Notes under the pieces: model-generated
Seen by the model: only the letters and a program-made list of their open reading frames with translations
Databases searched by the model: none
What the model was told of the DNA's origin: nothing
Position numbers and translations under genes: made by a program
In this document: in pieces, positions 41,327-49,745 of the stretch
Position numbering within the stretch: the first letter of the stretch is position 1
How the letters are laid out: the number at the start of each line of letters is the position of its first letter
Origin: Rickettsiella endosymbiont of Aleochara curtula
GTDB lineage: Bacteria > Pseudomonadota > Gammaproteobacteria > Diplorickettsiales > Diplorickettsiaceae
Length of the DNA stretch: 64,000 nucleotides
Reading direction: 5' to 3'
NCBI RefSeq assembly: GCF_964030935.1
Contig: NZ_OZ034990.1
Location: forward strand, 1,304,001-1,368,000

Positions 41327-41450
41327 TATATTCTTCGCACTTGAATTTTTGTGTGTGTTGCCGCTCAAGAGCAATCCTCATGGTATGTTAATACACTTCG
41401 GTTGCTTTACAACATGGGTCACTCTCAAAAATTCAATTGCTATGAGTATA
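41327..41450 (+). repeat. Dispersed repeat A, copy 5 (full length, 124 bp)
   Basis: Left end TATATTCTTCGCACTTGAATTTTTG, core TGTTGCCGCTCAAGAGCAATCCTCATG, block CTTCGGTTGCTTTACAACATGG and right end TTCAATTGCTATGAGTATA. It is the same length as copies 3 and 6. It fills the divergent mpl-pfp gap. Confidence 0.87.
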
Positions 41451-41482
41451 TTTAACTTTAAATTACCTGGAGAATACGCAGG

Positions 41483-42751
41483 ATGTCAAAGAAAAATGCG
41501 TTTTATGCTCAATCAGGCGGCGTAACGGCAGTTATTAATGCAACCGCATGTGGCGTGATCGAAACCGCTAGGCACTATAAAAACAAAATCGGTAAGGTTT
41601 ATGCAGGCTGTAATGGAATTATAGGTGCTTTAACTGAGGATTTAATTGATACAAGTAAAGAAACCAGCAAAGCAATTGCTGGGTTACGTTATACGCCAGG
41701 AGGAGCATTTGGCTCTTGTCGTTATAAATTAAAAAGCTTAGAGGAAAATCGTGCGGAATATGAACGTTTACTGGAGGTTTTTAAAGCGCATGATATCGGT
41801 TATTTTTTTTATAATGGGGGTGGGGATTCACAAGATACTGCGCATAAAATTTATTTGCTCAGCCAAAAACTAGGTTATCCTTTAAGTTGCATAGGTATCC
41901 CGAAAACAGTCGATAATGATCTCCCCGTAACTGATAATTGTCCTGGTTTTGGCTCTGTTGCAAAGTATATAGCTATTTCTACATTAGAAGCAGGTTTAGA
42001 TGTTGCTTCGATGTGCGCAACCTCGACTAAAGTGTTCATCATGGAGGTAATGGGCCGACATACCGGTTGGATTGCGGCAGCAAGTGGGTTGGCTATGCAA
42101 AAAAAAGGAGATGCGCCACATATTATTTTATTTCCTGAAATAATCTTTAATGAAGCTTTATTTTTGCAGCAAGTGGATAAAACCGTAAAAAAATATGGTT
42201 ATTGCGTTATTGTTTTGGCAGAGGGGATTCGGGATAGCAAACAACAATTTTTAGCTGAAGCAGGTACTATCGATGCATTCGGACATAAACAGTTAGGTGG
42301 TGCGGCTCCGGTGATTGCGCAATTAGTTAAAGCTAAATTAGGATATAAGTATCATTGGGCGCTACCTGATTATTTACAACGTTCAGCACGGCATATCGCT
42401 GCTGAAGTTGATGTTAAACAGGCCTATGCCTTAGGCAAGGTGGCCGTTGAATTTGCTCTTAAAGGCAAAAATGCGGTCATGCCTACTATCGTGAGAGCAG
42501 CAAGCAAGCGCTATCAATGGACGATTGGTGAAGCAAAATTATCTACGGTAGCTAACCAGGAAAAAAAATTACCTCGATCTTATATCACCAAGGATGGTTT
42601 TCATATTACTCAGCGCTGTCGGGATTATTTGCTCCCATTAATTCAGGGTGAAGCTTATCCCCCCTATCAAAAAGGTTTACCAAATTATATACCGCTAAAA
42701 AAGCTTAAAGTTAAGAAAAAACTAGGTAATTTTGTTGTTAAATTAAAATAA
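41483..42751 (+). CDS. Pyrophosphate-dependent 6-phosphofructokinase
   Basis: A 422-residue PfkA-fold enzyme. The start AFYAQSGGVTAVINA, the phosphoryl-donor region FYNGGGDSQDTA and the catalytic PKTVDNDLPVTD loop place it in the PPi-dependent group, which also occurs in Legionella. MEVMGRHTGWIAAASGLA is the sugar-phosphate site. It phosphorylates fructose-6-P reversibly with pyrophosphate, sparing ATP. The donor assignment rests on motif comparison. A clear terminator follows. Confidence 0.9.
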   Translation: MSKKNAFYAQSGGVTAVINATACGVIETARHYKNKIGKVYAGCNGIIGALTEDLIDTSKETSKAIAGLRYTPGGAFGSCRYKLKSLEENRAEYERLLEVFKAHDIGYFFYNGGGDSQDTAHKIYLLSQKLGYPLSCIGIPKTVDNDLPVTDNCPGFGSVAKYIAISTLEAGLDVASMCATSTKVFIMEVMGRHTGWIAAASGLAMQKKGDAPHIILFPEIIFNEALFLQQVDKTVKKYGYCVIVLAEGIRDSKQQFLAEAGTIDAFGHKQLGGAAPVIAQLVKAKLGYKYHWALPDYLQRSARHIAAEVDVKQAYALGKVAVEFALKGKNAVMPTIVRAASKRYQWTIGEAKLSTVANQEKKLPRSYITKDGFHITQRCRDYLLPLIQGEAYPPYQKGLPNYIPLKKLKVKKKLGNFVVKLK

Positions 42752-42771
42752 TTATGCCGCTACTTATCTAA

Positions 42772-42808
42772 AAAGGTAATATGTATTACCATACATATTA
42801 CTTTTTTT
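42772..42808 (+). terminator. Rho-independent terminator after the PPi-phosphofructokinase gene
   Basis: GTAATATGTA (42776-42785) pairs perfectly with TACATATTAC (42792-42801) around the loop TTACCA, followed by seven T residues (42802-42808). An A-run on the left makes it likely to work in both directions. Confidence 0.75.
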
Positions 42809-42884
42809 GACATTTATAGGACTTTAAACAAAGTATAAGTTTACTCTATGGGTCATAACACTAAAACTTTAATAAAGCTATGGC

Positions 42885-43547
42885 ATGAATATAAAAGATA
42901 TTAGACGGAAAAATTTACGGAAATTAGCACGCTCAGTTGGTGGGATTACCGATTTATCTGAGTATTTGGATAGGTCACAAAGCCAGATTAGTCATTTAAT
43001 AGGCAATAGCCCAATTAAAAACATTGGCGATCGATTGGCTAGCCATATTGAGAAGGTTTTTAATAAACCTCATGGATGGCTCGATCATGAGCATGCAGCT
43101 GAAGAGTCCGAAGGCGCTTATCAGTATGAAAATAGTCAGCCTTACTATCAAGTTCCCTTATTGACGCCCCAAGAGGTAAAAGAACGATTCCTGCAATTTA
43201 TAAAAATTTCACCAAAAACCTACTCTAAGTATTTAAGCACTAACATTCCGCTTAGCTCGGATGCTTTTGCACTGCGTGTAGAGAATGATTGTATGGAAAC
43301 CGCACAAGGGCCAAGTTTTCCTAAAAACTGTATTATTGTATTAGATACTGATTGTGTCGCACATAATGCAGCTTTTATTTTAGCTAAAATAAAGCAAGAC
43401 CCTGGAAATACCTTACTCTTTAGGCAACTCGTTATCGATGGAAATCGTCGCTATCTGAAGGCGCTAAACCAGCATTATCCTTTGACAGAAATGCAAGCTG
43501 ATGATACGACATGTGGTGTAGTGCGTTTTATGCTAATGGAGTTTTGA
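42885..43547 (+). CDS. LexA/CI-fold transcriptional regulator with an altered self-cleavage site
   Basis: This 220-residue protein has an N-terminal helix-turn-helix-like region (about 8-60; LSEYLDRSQSQISHLIG) and a C-terminal S24 (LexA/CI/UmuD) beta-domain (about 120-218). In normal S24 proteins the catalytic Ser lies in a GDSM motif; here it is ENDCM with C136. The catalytic Lys position falls in LLFRQLV, with R180. There is no Ala-Gly-type cleavage site in the linker. It therefore probably binds DNA without RecA-induced autoproteolysis. The target is unknown; the proteins of this group often derive from prophage repressors. Confidence 0.8.
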   Translation: MNIKDIRRKNLRKLARSVGGITDLSEYLDRSQSQISHLIGNSPIKNIGDRLASHIEKVFNKPHGWLDHEHAAEESEGAYQYENSQPYYQVPLLTPQEVKERFLQFIKISPKTYSKYLSTNIPLSSDAFALRVENDCMETAQGPSFPKNCIIVLDTDCVAHNAAFILAKIKQDPGNTLLFRQLVIDGNRRYLKALNQHYPLTEMQADDTTCGVVRFMLMEF

Positions 43548-43560
43548 TAAATATTAGGCA

Positions 43561-44283
43561 TTATTTTTGGTTATTTAATCCAAACATGCTTTTAGTGTAT
43601 TTTTTTATAAGGATAGGCTTTTCAGTGTCTTTTACAGCAATAGCAGTTGCAAAATTTGGGTAAAGAGATAAATTGGAAATAGCATAGAAAGGATTTATTT
43701 CTTCTTTTTTATATTCTAAATTATTTGCTTGAGGATCTAAGGAAAGTTTATGCCTAGAATAGGGATGAGTTTGCAAGGTATGTCCCTTTGCCTTAATTAA
43801 AGCCTCATTTCTTACCCAAGCATTAAAAAATGTCTCTAATTTCTTTATACCGTGTAGTAATTGCAATCGATCATATTCGTAAGCAGGAAGAAAACGATAA
43901 GCAATTTTGTCAAGATGTATTCTTGGATTTATAAATTCAATATCAATACCTACGGGTGTGTTGATAGTAAAAATATAAGCCAGAATATTTTTTGAGTGGG
44001 AGAGATTAAACTCTATGAGGTGCTTAGAATTTATTAATAAAGGCTTACCAGAATCTGTATACCTAAATTGTAACTTTTGCGGGTATTGCTCAGAATAATA
44101 GGCCAATAAATCGCGTAATACAGCTCTGGAGATAATAAAGTCTAGCTGATAAGGAAGAGCTAACTTTTCAGCACGTATTTTTTCTTCAGGTGAGAGCCAG
44201 TTTTTAAAAAGTTCATATTTTTTTGCATGGACTTCAAGACTAGTATGCCAAATATGAATGATAGATTGGTTTAATCCGCCCAT
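43561..44283 (-). CDS. 4'-phosphopantetheinyl transferase (Sfp/AcpT type)
   Basis: About 240 residues from ATG 44283. It transfers phosphopantetheine from CoA to carrier proteins. The two family motifs are present: PVGIDIEFIN (metal-binding Asp and Glu) and FFNAWVRNEALIKAKGH, the WxxKEAxxK motif with Asn replacing the usual Lys before Glu. FNLSHSKNILAYIF is the third motif. The open frame extends 15 codons upstream into repeat B (MKSSLSRRLCKWSIL); the body of the protein starts at MGGLNQSIIHIW. The target carrier protein is not in the window. Repeat B ends 5 bp from this start, so it contributes the ribosome-binding region. Confidence 0.88.
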   Translation of the reverse strand: MGGLNQSIIHIWHTSLEVHAKKYELFKNWLSPEEKIRAEKLALPYQLDFIISRAVLRDLLAYYSEQYPQKLQFRYTDSGKPLLINSKHLIEFNLSHSKNILAYIFTINTPVGIDIEFINPRIHLDKIAYRFLPAYEYDRLQLLHGIKKLETFFNAWVRNEALIKAKGHTLQTHPYSRHKLSLDPQANNLEYKKEEINPFYAISNLSLYPNFATAIAVKDTEKPILIKKYTKSMFGLNNQK

Positions 44284-44287
44284 AAGT

Positions 44288-44432
44288 ATAGACCACTTGC
44301 ATAACCTGCGTGATAGACTTGATTTCATTGTTAGACGCTAGTCTACGGTCCTCATTTACTCATGTAAACTCCGGCCCTTGACTATCTCTGCCTCAAACTC
44401 AAACCCATCACTGGGTTATGCAAGTGGTCTAT
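44288..44432 (-). repeat. MITE-like repeat B, copy 2 (intact terminal inverted repeats)
   Basis: ATAGACCACTTGCATAACC (44288-44306) and GGTTATGCAAGTGGTCTAT (44414-44432) are perfect 19-bp terminal inverted repeats. The outermost TA could be a duplicated TA target as left by IS630/Tc1-type transposition. The interior contains a smaller palindrome, CATTTACTCATGTAAA. There is no coding capacity. It is drawn on the minus strand to match copy 1. Confidence 0.88.
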
Positions 44433-44518
44433 TAGGTCCTGATAATTTAAGAAACCTTGCTGGATTTCCATGCTTTCCAACAGCGTAAGACTAGAAAGAA
44501 TATATCAAAGCAATAATA

Positions 44519-44642
44519 TATACTCGTCGCACTTGAACTTTTGTCTGTTGCCGCTCAACTCGCAATCCTCATGTATCATGAATACACTCCGGTTGTTTCA
44601 TTCGTGCGGCGCCCTGCCAAACATCCAATTGCTGTGAGTATA
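44519..44642 (+). repeat. Dispersed repeat A, copy 6 (full length, 124 bp)
   Basis: Left end TATACTCGTCGCACTTGAACTTTTG, core TGTTGCCGCTCAACTCGCAATCCTCATG, then ACACTCCGGTTGTTT and right end CATCCAATTGCTGTGAGTATA. Confidence 0.87.
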
Positions 44643-44689
44643 AGTTCTGCATTTAATTTATTCCTAAGCATTACCTATAAGAAAATAAG

Positions 44690-44753
44690 TAAGTTCTAAA
44701 AATAGAAATTATTATTGTTTTTAAATATTTCTATTCTTAACCCCTAGAACTTA
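44690..44753. repeat. Two-part inverted repeat upstream of pilB
   Basis: TAAGTTCTA (44690-44698) pairs with TAGAACTTA (44745-44753), and inside it ATAGAAAT (44702-44709) pairs with ATTTCTAT (44727-44734). Together they form one long interrupted hairpin between repeat A copy 6 and pilB. Confidence 0.55.
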
Positions 44754-44875
44754 TACCAGCAAGGTATTCATTAACTCAGTAATATCAATATAAACATTAA
44801 AAAAATAATGTGTCAATACATTTTATTTGTAATTTGCGTTATACTGGTAAAGGTCGAATCCAGGGATATAAAAAA

Positions 44876-46570
44876 ATGGAAAACTTTTCCATCAATAATT
44901 TTTTACAGCATTTAATATTTGATTGCGGATTAAAAAAAGAATTTGTTGATGAAATGATAGCTTATGCTAAACAACAGCAAACTTCTTTTATAACTTATTT
45001 AATCCAAACACAAAAGGTAGATTCTTCCTACTTAGCCCGTCTTTTAGCCGCAGAGTTTTTTCTGACATACATTGACTTAGATAATATCGATTTAATGCAA
45101 ATACCAATTAGTATATTAGATAAAAATTTATTACTAAAATATAAAATATTACCCATATCATATGATGAAAAAAAATTGACCGTAGCTATAGCTGATCCCA
45201 CTGAGCAATTAGTTTTCGACGAAATACGATTTTCCACCGGGTTATTGCTGGAATATAAGCTTGCAGACGAAAAACAATTGCAAGAACTATTAAAAAAAAT
45301 AAAAGACACTGGTTTAATAAAATCGGGTATTAATAGTGCAGTTGGTTTAAGCCGTTACCAAATAACTCGCGAAAAAGACGAAAATAATCTAGATGCAGCG
45401 TTAAATAATTCCAGCAATGACGATTTAACTATTATAAATTATGTCAATAAATTTTTGATTGACGCTATTAACCGTAATTCATCTGATGTTCATATAGAAC
45501 CTTATGAAAATCGATTGCAAATACGTTTTCGGATCGATGGATTATTATATTCAATGGTTGTTTTGCCTAAAGATTTAATTTCACGAATTATCACACGTTT
45601 AAAGATTATGGCGCAATTAGATATTGCCGAGCGAAGAATTCCGCAAGATGGGCGTTTTCAATTAAAAGATATTAACGGTCGAAATGTAGATTGTCGATTG
45701 AGTACTTGTCCAACTATTCATGGTGAAAAATTAGTCATTAGAATTTTGGATAATAATAAAATGTTATTAGAAGTAGATAAATTGGGAATGAACCAAAATC
45801 AAAAAAAGGAATTTATCAAAGCTTTAGCAAGTCCCCATGGTATGATTTTAGTCACAGGACCTACCGGTAGCGGGAAAACTATCACACTCTATACCGCTTT
45901 AAGTTTCTTAAAAAAAACCACGATTAATATCTCAACGGTCGAAAATCCTATAGAAATTATTTTATCGGGAATAAATCAAGTTAATGTAAATCCTGCCGTA
46001 GGTTTAAATTTTGCTTGCGTGTTAAGAGCTTTTTTACGCCAAGATCCTGACATTATTATGGTAGGAGAGATGCGCGATCAGGAAACGGCTGAAATAGGAA
46101 TAAAGGCTGCTCAAACAGGCCACCTGGTTTTATCAACGTTACATACTAACAGTGCTGCAGATAGTCTGATTCGCTTAGAGAATATGAATATTCCTAATTA
46201 CAATATTGCAGCTTCAGTACAGTTAATTATTGCACAACGTTTAGTCAGGCGTTTATGCATGCATTGTAAAATTGAAGAAAGATTGCCGAAAAAAATTTCG
46301 TTAAAGTTAAATCTTGCATCGGATATTAAAATTTTTACTGCTAAGGGATGTTTGCAATGTACAGATGGTTATAAAGGTCGTACTGGGATTTTTGAGGTAT
46401 TAACACTCACTAACGACATTAAAAAAATAATTTTACAGAAAAATAACGCATTAGAAATTAATCAATTTGCAAAAAAACAAGGGATGCAAACTTTGTATTT
46501 ATCCGCTTTGGAAAAGTTAAAACAAGGTGAGATAAGCTTATTAGAAATGAGGCGCGTAATAAAAGACTAA
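44876..46570 (+). CDS. pilB: Type IV pilus assembly ATPase PilB
   Basis: PilB (564 residues from ATG 44876) is the hexameric ATPase that drives pilus extension. The N-terminal T2SSE_N-type domain (about 10-150) includes a lipid/regulator-binding fold. The motor has NRNSSDVHIEPYENRLQIRFRIDG, Walker [16 protein letters not shown], an Asp box GEMRDQETAEI and the His box TGHLVLSTLHTN. A C4 zinc site is formed by CMHC and CLQC. An in-frame start 22 codons earlier is not supported by the family. First of a pilB-pilC-pilD operon. Confidence 0.96.
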   Translation: MENFSINNFLQHLIFDCGLKKEFVDEMIAYAKQQQTSFITYLIQTQKVDSSYLARLLAAEFFLTYIDLDNIDLMQIPISILDKNLLLKYKILPISYDEKKLTVAIADPTEQLVFDEIRFSTGLLLEYKLADEKQLQELLKKIKDTGLIKSGINSAVGLSRYQITREKDENNLDAALNNSSNDDLTIINYVNKFLIDAINRNSSDVHIEPYENRLQIRFRIDGLLYSMVVLPKDLISRIITRLKIMAQLDIAERRIPQDGRFQLKDINGRNVDCRLSTCPTIHGEKLVIRILDNNKMLLEVDKLGMNQNQKKEFIKALASPHGMILVTGPTGSGKTITLYTALSFLKKTTINISTVENPIEIILSGINQVNVNPAVGLNFACVLRAFLRQDPDIIMVGEMRDQETAEIGIKAAQTGHLVLSTLHTNSAADSLIRLENMNIPNYNIAASVQLIIAQRLVRRLCMHCKIEERLPKKISLKLNLASDIKIFTAKGCLQCTDGYKGRTGIFEVLTLTNDIKKIILQKNNALEINQFAKKQGMQTLYLSALEKLKQGEISLLEMRRVIKD

Positions 46571-46575
46571 AATGT

Positions 46576-47778
46576 ATGTTTAGTATAGTTAAAATCTATA
46601 TCTGGAAAGGAGTAACTTGCACAGGAAAACCGTGTAAAGGTAAAGTTTTTTTTGGAGATAAGAATCAACTGCGTTTAGAGTTGCAATGTCAAAATATTTT
46701 TATAAGCTATATTCGTACTCGTTGGATTATTCGATTTATTAAGCCCGTGAAAATACAAGAGATTTATCTTCTTACTCGTCAAATAGCACGATTACTGCGA
46801 GCAGGAGTTCCATTGCTGCAAATCTTGCAATTATTAGAAACTAGCATCTGCAATATCCTTCTACAAGCATATTTACGAAAATTAATCACTGCTTTAGAAG
46901 AGGGATTTTCATTAAGTGAAGCATTGCAAGAAAATAAAGCCTATTTCAATAAGTTTCATTGCAGCCTAATTGCATTAGGAGAAAAAACTGCTACTTTGGG
47001 ATTAATGTTTGATCGTATTGCAATATATCAAGAAAAAAGCATGAAATTAAAAGCCAAAATAATTCATGCGTTAGTCTATCCTGCGGTAGTTTTACTAGTA
47101 GCGACTATGGTTTTTACGGCTCTATTGATGGGAGTAGTGCCGCAGTTTGAACAATTTTTTTCTGATGTAGGCGCACAATTGCCATTAATAACGCGCATTG
47201 TTATTTTTTTGTCAAAACACGTAGCATTTATTAGTGGCTATTGCGGATTTCTTTTATTGATATCAAGTAGTATTTTTATTTTTTTAAAGAAAAAATACTC
47301 TGTTATAAATGATAAACTCGACAGTCTTTATTTAAAAATACCCTTTGTTAATAAAATTATCTCTGAAATTATTATCGCTCGTATTACGCGTGCCTTATCT
47401 ACCGCACTAACTGCAGGTTTACCTTTAGTTGATGCTTTACAGCTAATTGCTGAAATATCTAGTAATTTTGTTTATAAATCCGCTATTTTAGTAAGCTGTG
47501 AGCATATACGTGACGGTGAATGTTTTTATCAAGCCTTTTCACGGCAAAAAGTCATGCCATTAGATTTATTGCAACTTATTAAAATTGGAGAAATGGCTAA
47601 TTGTCTGAGCGAAATATTAAACAATACTGCTGATCTCTACGAAGAAAAAATCAATTATTTTGCGGACAACCTATCGGTACTATTAGAGCCACTATTAATT
47701 ATTATTTTAGGTTTAATGGTAGCTGGTTTGGTTATCGCTATGTATTTGCCTATATTTAAATTAGGAAGTGTTATTTAA
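46576..47778 (+). CDS. pilC: Type IV pilus inner-membrane platform protein PilC
   Basis: PilC (400 residues) is the inner-membrane platform on which pilins are assembled; GspF-family repeats are at about 65-190 and 268-390. Signatures: LTRQIARLLRAGVPLLQIL, GFSLSEALQENKAYF, and LVYPAVVLLVATMVFTALLMGVVPQFEQFF. Three membrane segments are visible. Its stop abuts the pilD ATG. Confidence 0.95.
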   Translation: MFSIVKIYIWKGVTCTGKPCKGKVFFGDKNQLRLELQCQNIFISYIRTRWIIRFIKPVKIQEIYLLTRQIARLLRAGVPLLQILQLLETSICNILLQAYLRKLITALEEGFSLSEALQENKAYFNKFHCSLIALGEKTATLGLMFDRIAIYQEKSMKLKAKIIHALVYPAVVLLVATMVFTALLMGVVPQFEQFFSDVGAQLPLITRIVIFLSKHVAFISGYCGFLLLISSSIFIFLKKKYSVINDKLDSLYLKIPFVNKIISEIIIARITRALSTALTAGLPLVDALQLIAEISSNFVYKSAILVSCEHIRDGECFYQAFSRQKVMPLDLLQLIKIGEMANCLSEILNNTADLYEEKINYFADNLSVLLEPLLIIILGLMVAGLVIAMYLPIFKLGSVI

Positions 47779-48615
47779 ATGCAATATTTTTTAATAGCTA
47801 GTTTTGTTTTTTTAAGTCTTTTGTTCGGTAGTTTCTTTACGGTATTGGTATATCGTTTACCATTAATGTTACAGCAACAATGGAGAAAAGATGCCCAGCA
47901 ACTTTTAAACCCAGATGACTCGCTTCAGACCAATGAAAAAACTTTTAATATATTTTTACCTTTTTCGCATTGTCCATATTGTCATGAATATTTAACTATT
48001 TTACAAAAAATCCCCTTGTTAAGTTATTTTTTTTTAAAAAGAAGATGTGCCTATTGCCAAGAAAGAATTTCTTTTGTTTATCCTCTCATAGAAATTTTAA
48101 CGTTAATAAGCTCGCTTATCGTTATTGACAAATTTGGAATAAGTTTACAAGCCTTTGCAGGCTTAATTTTAACCTGGGGTTTAATAATTTTAGCGTTTAT
48201 TGATTTTGAACATAAGCTATTACCGGATATGATCACTTTTCCTTTACTGTGGTGCGGTTTAATTTTTAGCGTACCACAGACTTTTGTTTCTCCAGAAGCC
48301 GCTATTTTGGGTGCGTGTTTTGCTTATCTCTTTCTGTATATACTTGCCAAATGCTATCATTTTTTTGCTAAAGTTGAGCCTATGGGAGAAGGAGATTTTA
48401 AATGCTTTGCTTTATTAGGTGCTTGGTTAGGCATAAAAGCCTTACCTTATATCCTGTTTATAGCCGCTGGTGTAGGGTCTATCGTTGGTATAGGGTTATA
48501 TCTATTCAATAAACAAAACTTGCGTAAAGCTATCGCTTTCGGTCCTTATTTAGCCTTATCAGGTTGGCTAGTCTTAATAGTTCAACCTAACTTCGATTAT
48601 GTCTTTTTAATTTAA
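47779..48615 (+). CDS. pilD: Prepilin peptidase PilD
   Basis: PilD (278 residues) is the membrane aspartic protease that cleaves and N-methylates prepilins and type II secretion pseudopilins. The zinc cysteines CPYC and CAYC (about 65-97) are intact. The two catalytic Asp residues lie in FIDFEHKLLPDMIT and GEGDFKCFALLGAWLG. Seven to eight membrane segments are seen. Last gene of pilBCD. No pilin gene lies in the window. Confidence 0.96.
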   Translation: MQYFLIASFVFLSLLFGSFFTVLVYRLPLMLQQQWRKDAQQLLNPDDSLQTNEKTFNIFLPFSHCPYCHEYLTILQKIPLLSYFFLKRRCAYCQERISFVYPLIEILTLISSLIVIDKFGISLQAFAGLILTWGLIILAFIDFEHKLLPDMITFPLLWCGLIFSVPQTFVSPEAAILGACFAYLFLYILAKCYHFFAKVEPMGEGDFKCFALLGAWLGIKALPYILFIAAGVGSIVGIGLYLFNKQNLRKAIAFGPYLALSGWLVLIVQPNFDYVFLI

Positions 48616-48735
48616 CAGTGAACGCAAAACTTCAATAAGTAAATTATACGGGCGCTTTTTAATAACTTTTTGTTGATTTTAGATAATAGTTAAAACCATC
48701 TATGATAAACTTAAATCCATATACGAAGCTTAATA

Positions 48736-49740
48736 ATGGAAAATCCAATGTCTGAAAAATTACCTGATATTCATTTACCTATCTCTATTATTGGCGCAGG
48801 GGCCTGGGGAAGTGCTCTAGCTATTCATTTAGCTCGTCAGCATCAAAAAGTGCATTTATGGGCTTATGAAAAGCAACAAGTTACCGAAATAAATACTAAA
48901 AAAACCAATGAGCGCTATCTGCCGGGTATTGTTTTCCCTTCTAATATCATTTGTTCGGATGATTATCAAACGGTTCTTTCAGAAACACGGGATATTTTAA
49001 TTGTTGTACCAAGCGCCGCTTTTCAAACAACATTAAAAAAGATGCAGCCTTTTTTACAGGCTAACCAGCGCTTGCTTTGGGCAAGTAAAGGCTTAGATGC
49101 TGAAAAGCATCAATTATTGAATGAAGTGGTTAAAAATACATTAGGACATAGAGAAATGGCTGTGCTATCAGGGCCTAGTTTTGCTAAAGAAGTTGCTATG
49201 GGTTTGCCTACAGCTGTCTGCATTGCGTCGGAAAATTATGATTTTGCGCATGATCTTTCATTAAGATTTCAGACAAAATATTTTCGTGTGGAAATAACGC
49301 AAGATATTATTGGCGTGGAACTTGGCGGTGCTATAAAAAATGTACTGGCAATTGCTGTTGGCATGACTGAAGGTTTAGGCTTTGGTGCTAATGCAAAAGC
49401 TGCAGTGATTACTTCCGGATTATCCGAAATGATTGAACTCGGTTTAACATTAGGCGCAAAACAGGATACTTTCTTGGGGCTATCAGGTCTTGGAGATCTG
49501 GTATTAACCTGTACGGATAATCAGTCTCGCAATCGTCGTTTAGGTTTAGCTTTAGGACAAGGACAAAGCTTAGAGGAAACTAAAAAGTCAATTGGCACCA
49601 CAGAAGGTTATGATACTGCAAAAAATATTTTCTTTTTAATAAAAAAATATGGTGTTAAAGCGCCGTTTTGTGAAGGCGTGTATCATATTTTGTATGAAAA
49701 AAAATCACCGAAAACACTTTTTAAAGATTATTTCCAGTAA
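48736..49740 (+). CDS. gpsA: Glycerol-3-phosphate dehydrogenase [NAD(P)+]
   Basis: GpsA (334 residues) makes glycerol-3-phosphate for phospholipids. NAD motif ISIIGAGAWGSALAIHLA, SGPSFAKEVAMGLPTAV, the catalytic Lys in GGAIKNVLAIAVGMTEGLGFGANAKAA and GLGDLVLTCTDNQSRNRR are intact. ATG 48748 (MSEKLPD) is an alternative start. Convergent with the aconitase gene, 5 bp apart. Confidence 0.97.
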   Translation: MENPMSEKLPDIHLPISIIGAGAWGSALAIHLARQHQKVHLWAYEKQQVTEINTKKTNERYLPGIVFPSNIICSDDYQTVLSETRDILIVVPSAAFQTTLKKMQPFLQANQRLLWASKGLDAEKHQLLNEVVKNTLGHREMAVLSGPSFAKEVAMGLPTAVCIASENYDFAHDLSLRFQTKYFRVEITQDIIGVELGGAIKNVLAIAVGMTEGLGFGANAKAAVITSGLSEMIELGLTLGAKQDTFLGLSGLGDLVLTCTDNQSRNRRLGLALGQGQSLEETKKSIGTTEGYDTAKNIFFLIKKYGVKAPFCEGVYHILYEKKSPKTLFKDYFQ

Positions 49741-49745
49741 AACGT

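Larger units (their letters stand above)
44284..44875. other. Gene-free, repeat-filled region between the phosphopantetheinyl transferase and pilB
   Basis: About 590 bp without a credible gene. It contains, in order, repeat B copy 2 (44288-44432), a short unique stretch, repeat A copy 6 (44519-44642) and an inverted repeat (44690-44753). A TATACT at 44840-44845 is a possible pilB -10 box. Confidence 0.7.

Noticed and set aside
41293..41482. Possible FMN riboswitch upstream of mpl-ribD
   Set aside because: None of the conserved RFN-element blocks is visible; the gap is occupied by repeat A.
41310..41525. Open frame spanning repeat A copy 5 before the PPi-phosphofructokinase gene
   Set aside because: It lies mostly in the repeat and overlaps the real start in another frame; no protein-like features.
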